From the NCBI GenBank assembly GCA_937919155.1, contig CALFPM010000122.1, forward strand, positions 1 through 9,484: a stretch of 9,484 nucleotides of DNA, read 5' to 3'. Under the pieces are notes generated by a model. It was not told the DNA's origin and made no database searches. It saw nothing but the letters and a program-made list of their open reading frames with translations. Source of the stretch: an uncultured Clostridia bacterium. Its GTDB lineage: Bacteria > Bacillota > Clostridia > Oscillospirales > Acutalibacteraceae. The translations under genes were made by a program, and so were the position numbers. Of this stretch, positions 7,253 to 9,484 are shown one piece after another. Each line of letters starts with the position of its first letter. Positions within the stretch are counted from its first letter, which is position 1.

Positions 7253-7371
7253 TATTTGAGACAAATCTTCTTGCAGGCTGAAAAGCAAAGAAAATGCTTT
7301 TCACCAATGCAATGGTATATTATATATAGTATGCCTCTGCGTTGGCGCCACGGGAATTTGTCACTCGAGTA
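7253..7371 (+). ncRNA. Predicted four-way-junction mRNA element between rpsL and rpsG
   Basis: Hand folding gives a closed, nested structure. P1: 7253-7259 with 7365-7371 and 7260-7266 with 7356-7362, with A7363-C7364 bulged. P2: 7271-7275 with 7308-7312 and 7279-7287 with 7295-7303, with an internal loop GGC/CCAA and a 7-base loop. P3: 7314-7322 with 7327-7335, two G-U pairs, loop TATA. P4: 7336-7338 with 7353-7355 and 7340-7342 with 7350-7352, G7339 bulged, loop TGGCGCC. P3, P4 and P1 abut with no unpaired base and P2 is one base from P3, as in stacked junctions. In E. coli, S7 represses its own operon by binding the rpsL-rpsG spacer, so this is a candidate S7-responsive element. I do not recognise it as a known family. 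Confidence 0.5.
7300..7328 (+). promoter_or_regulatory. Weak candidate internal promoter before rpsG
   Basis: TTCACC (7300-7305, four of six) lies 17 bases before TATATA (7323-7328, five of six); TGGTATATT at 7313-7321 also resembles an extended -10. In an A/T-rich spacer such matches are expected by chance, and the same bases explain themselves as hairpins P2 and P3. Kept only as a low-confidence alternative. Confidence 0.2.
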
Positions 7372-7394
7372 CCTATGAGATCATTATTATTGTG

Positions 7395-7402
7395 AAGGAG
7401 GG
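7395..7402 (+). promoter_or_regulatory. Ribosome binding site deciding the GTG start of rpsG
   Basis: AAGGAGGG, 7 bases before GTG 7410. An upstream in-frame GTG at 7392 would place this site inside the coding region, so it is not the start. The chosen start gives M-P-R-R-G, the normal S7 N-terminus. Confidence 0.93.
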
Positions 7403-7409
7403 AAGCGAA

Positions 7410-7880
7410 GTGCCAAGAAGAGGCAATATCGCAAAACGTGAAGTTTTGCCCGATCCGCTTTACAACTCAAAGCTCGTAACCCGTCTCATCAACAACGTTA
7501 TGTATGACGGTAAGAAGGGCGTTGCTCAGAAGATCGTATACGATGCTTTTGACATTATTAAGGAAAAAACAGGTAAAGAACCCCTTGAGGTTTTTGAGGC
7601 AGCAATGGAAAACGTTATGCCCGTGCTTGAAGTTAAGGCTCGCCGTGTAGGTGGTGCTACTTATCAGGTACCCATGGAGGTTCGTCCCGAGAGAAGACAG
7701 ACTCTCGGTCTTCGTTGGATCACACTCTACAGCCGTCAGCGTTCAGAAAGAACAATGAAGGAAAGACTTGCCAACGAAATCATCGATGCTACCAACTCAA
7801 CAGGTTCAGCATTCAAGAAGCGCGAAGATACACACAAGATGGCAGAGTCAAACAAGGCTTTTGCACATTTCAGATGGTAA
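7410..7880 (+). CDS. rpsG: 30S ribosomal protein S7
   Basis: Complete, 156 residues, the same length as B. subtilis S7, starting at GTG. S7 nucleates assembly of the head of the small subunit by binding the 3' major domain of 16S rRNA, and contacts tRNA at the exit site. Recognisable segments are MPRRG...REVLPDP at the N-terminus, NNVMYDGKKGVAQKIVYDA around 30-48, the conserved ENVMPVLEVKARRVGGATYQVP in the middle, then LGLRWI, the basic YSRQRSERTM, and the typical end AESNKAFAHFRW. In E. coli it is also the translational repressor of its own operon, which makes the structured spacer just upstream notable. fusA follows after 45 bases. Its second codon is CCA, a proline codon almost unused elsewhere here. 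Confidence 0.99.
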   Translation: MPRRGNIAKREVLPDPLYNSKLVTRLINNVMYDGKKGVAQKIVYDAFDIIKEKTGKEPLEVFEAAMENVMPVLEVKARRVGGATYQVPMEVRPERRQTLGLRWITLYSRQRSERTMKERLANEIIDATNSTGSAFKKREDTHKMAESNKAFAHFRW

Positions 7881-7925
7881 TCTGCGCATAATAATTTTTA
7901 CTATTAATTTTTTTCGGAGGTTCAT
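7881..7925 (+). other. A/T-rich rpsG-fusA spacer with fusA ribosome binding site
   Basis: Forty-five bases, mostly A and T, with a run of seven T (7908-7914) just before GGAGG (7916-7920), which lies 5 bases from the fusA ATG. It holds no convincing promoter. The only stem (TAATA 7889-7893 with TATTA 7902-7906) has five A-T pairs and cannot be a terminator. It is probably an unstructured landing stretch that keeps the fusA start open. Confidence 0.7.
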
Positions 7926-9484
7926 ATGCCAAGACAGGTATCTCTTGAGATGACCAGAAACATTGGTATTATGGCTCATATTGACGCCGGCAAAACCACC
8001 ACTTCAGAGCGTATCCTGTTCTATACAGGTAAGACTCACAAGATCGGTGAAACACACGATGGCGCCGCCACCATGGACTGGATGGAGCAGGAGCAGGAGC
8101 GTGGTATTACTATCACATCCGCTGCTACCACCTGTTTCTGGAAGGACCACCGTGTTAACATCATCGATACTCCCGGTCACGTTGACTTCACTGTTGAAGT
8201 TGAGCGTTCACTGAGAGTTCTTGACGGTTCTGTTACAGTTCTTTGTGCAAAGGGTGGCGTTGAGCCCCAGTCTGAAACCGTTTGGAGACAGGCTGATAAG
8301 TACCGTGTTCCCAGAATGGTCTATGTTAACAAGATGGACATCTTAGGTGCAAACTTCTACCGTGTTGTAGACATGATGAAGGAACGCCTTAAGTGTAATG
8401 CAGTTCCCATTCAGCTCCCCATCGGCGCTGAATCAGATTTCGTTGGTATTATCGACCTTGTTATCATGAAGGCTTATTACTACAATGATGATAAGGGTAT
8501 TGATATCACAATTACCGATATCCCCGATGATATGAAGGAAATCGCTCAGAAGTATCATGATGAACTTATTGAGCATGTAGCAGAGCAGGATGATGCTCTC
8601 CTTGAAAAGTTCTTTGAGGGTGAAGAACTCACCGTTGAAGAAGTTAAGGCTTGCATCAGAAAGGCAACAATCGCTAACGAGATGGTTCCCGTTGTTTGCG
8701 GTACTTCATACCGTAACAAGGGCGTTCAGCTTCTCCTTGACGCTGTTGTTGACTATATGCCCGCTCCCACAGATATTGAAGCTATCAAGGGTATTAACCC
8801 TGAAACAGAAGAAGAGGAAGTAAGACATTCTTCAGACGATGAGCCCTTCTCAGCTCTCGCATTCAAGATTGCTACTGACCCCTTCGTTGGTAAGCTCTGC
8901 TTCTTCAGAGTTTACTCAGGTAAGGTTGAAACAGGTTCATCTGTTTACAACTCAACCAAGGATAACAACGAGCGTATGGGTAGAATTCTGCAGATGCACT
9001 CAAACCACAGACAGGATATCGATTGCTGCTATGCAGGTGATATCGCTGCTTGCGTTGGTGTTAAGCAGACAACTACAGGTGACACTCTTTGTGATCCCAA
9101 GCATCCTGTTATTCTTGAATCAATGGAATTCCCCGAGCCCGTTATCAGAGTTGCTATCGAGCCCAAGACCAAAGCTGGTCAGGAGAAGATGGGTATTGCT
9201 CTTGCAAAGCTCGCAGAAGAAGATCCCACATTCAAGTGCTACACAGATGAAGAAACAGGCCAGACAATTATCGCAGGTATGGGTGAGCTCCACCTCGAAA
9301 TCATCGTAGACAGACTTCTCCGTGAGTTCAAGGTTGAGGCTAACATCGGTAAGCCTCAGGTTGCGTATAAGGAAACTATCCGCGCAAGAGTTGACCACGA
9401 GTGCAAGTACAAGCGTCAGTCCGGTGGTTCCGGTCAGTACGGTCACGTTAAGATCACCATCGAGCCCAACGAGCCCGGCAAGGG
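7926..9484 (+). CDS. fusA: Elongation factor G, 3'-truncated by window edge
   Basis: Partial gene: ATG start at 7926, open to the right edge, 519 codons visible of about 690 usual. EF-G is the GTPase that moves tRNAs and mRNA through the ribosome after each peptide bond and helps recycle ribosomes. The GTP-binding elements are all present: G1 AHIDAGKT (17-24), G2 RGITITSAAT (59-68), G3 DTPGHVD (81-87, catalytic His85), G4 NKMD (135-138) and G5 near CGTS (258-261). Domain II begins about residue 305 (DEPFSALAFKIATDPFVGKL). Domain III contains GMGELHLEIIVDRLLREF, and the start of domain IV (RQSGGSGQYGHV) is reached before the edge. The missing part is the rest of IV and V. It closes the rpsL-rpsG-fusA group; tuf normally comes next but is outside the window. 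Codon 2 is CCA, as in rpsG. Confidence 0.99.
   Translation, partial: MPRQVSLEMTRNIGIMAHIDAGKTTTSERILFYTGKTHKIGETHDGAATMDWMEQEQERGITITSAATTCFWKDHRVNIIDTPGHVDFTVEVERSLRVLDGSVTVLCAKGGVEPQSETVWRQADKYRVPRMVYVNKMDILGANFYRVVDMMKERLKCNAVPIQLPIGAESDFVGIIDLVIMKAYYYNDDKGIDITITDIPDDMKEIAQKYHDELIEHVAEQDDALLEKFFEGEELTVEEVKACIRKATIANEMVPVVCGTSYRNKGVQLLLDAVVDYMPAPTDIEAIKGINPETEEEEVRHSSDDEPFSALAFKIATDPFVGKLCFFRVYSGKVETGSSVYNSTKDNNERMGRILQMHSNHRQDIDCCYAGDIAACVGVKQTTTGDTLCDPKHPVILESMEFPEPVIRVAIEPKTKAGQEKMGIALAKLAEEDPTFKCYTDEETGQTIIAGMGELHLEIIVDRLLREFKVEANIGKPQVAYKETIRARVDHECKYKRQSGGSGQYGHVKITIEPNEPGK

Noticed and set aside
7256..7261. TTGAGA as -35 box for rpsG
   Set aside because: No -10-like hexamer 16-18 bases downstream; these bases pair in P1.
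7392..7409. Upstream in-frame GTG for rpsG, adding six residues
   Set aside because: It would bury the AAGGAGGG site in the coding sequence and add residues absent from S7; GTG 7410 fits family length and N-terminus.
7889..7914. Terminator before fusA (A/T stem plus T-run)
   Set aside because: Only five A-T pairs with an 8-base loop, too weak to terminate; located within a normally co-transcribed pair.

Overview
The window is a conserved housekeeping block of a Firmicutes genome, most likely a Clostridia member of the Ruminococcaceae/Oscillospiraceae type. The order is rpoB (5' end cut off) - rpoC - rpsL - rpsG - fusA (3' end cut off), all on the + strand. The assignment rests on three things. 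RpoC has the short Gram-positive form (1206 residues) without the large trigger-loop insert of proteobacteria. S12 is 140 residues long with the Firmicutes insert near its N-terminus. All genes have strong AGGAGG-type ribosome binding sites. Proline is written almost only as CCC/CCT, leucine often CTT/CTC and serine often TCA, a style I associate with Ruminococcus-like genomes; the genus is inference.

Layout: 1-3021 is the last ~1006 codons of rpoB. A 42-base gap holds the rpoC ribosome binding site and a possible 16-codon ORF touching both genes. 3064-6684 is rpoC. 6685-6814 is a non-coding spacer with a good sigmaA-type promoter followed by a long GNRA-capped leader hairpin. 6815-7237 is rpsL (TTG start). 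7238-7409 is a 172-base spacer in which 119 bases can fold into what looks like a four-way junction. 7410-7880 is rpsG (GTG start). 7881-7925 is an A/T-rich spacer. 7926 to the right edge is fusA. No spacer exceeds 300 bases. I see no mobile elements, CRISPR, tRNA or rRNA.

The genes make the two large catalytic subunits of RNA polymerase, two proteins of the small ribosomal subunit (decoding site S12, head organiser S7) and the translocase EF-G: the classic rpoBC and str operons side by side. The promoter after rpoC suggests that the str part can be transcribed independently of rpoBC. There is no accessory or defence system here. The points that deserve attention are RNA-level: the rpsL leader hairpin, the branched structure between rpsL and rpsG (a candidate ribosomal-protein autoregulatory element), and the possible coupling ORF between rpoB and rpoC. 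Lineage-type oddities in RpoB and RpoC are secondary.
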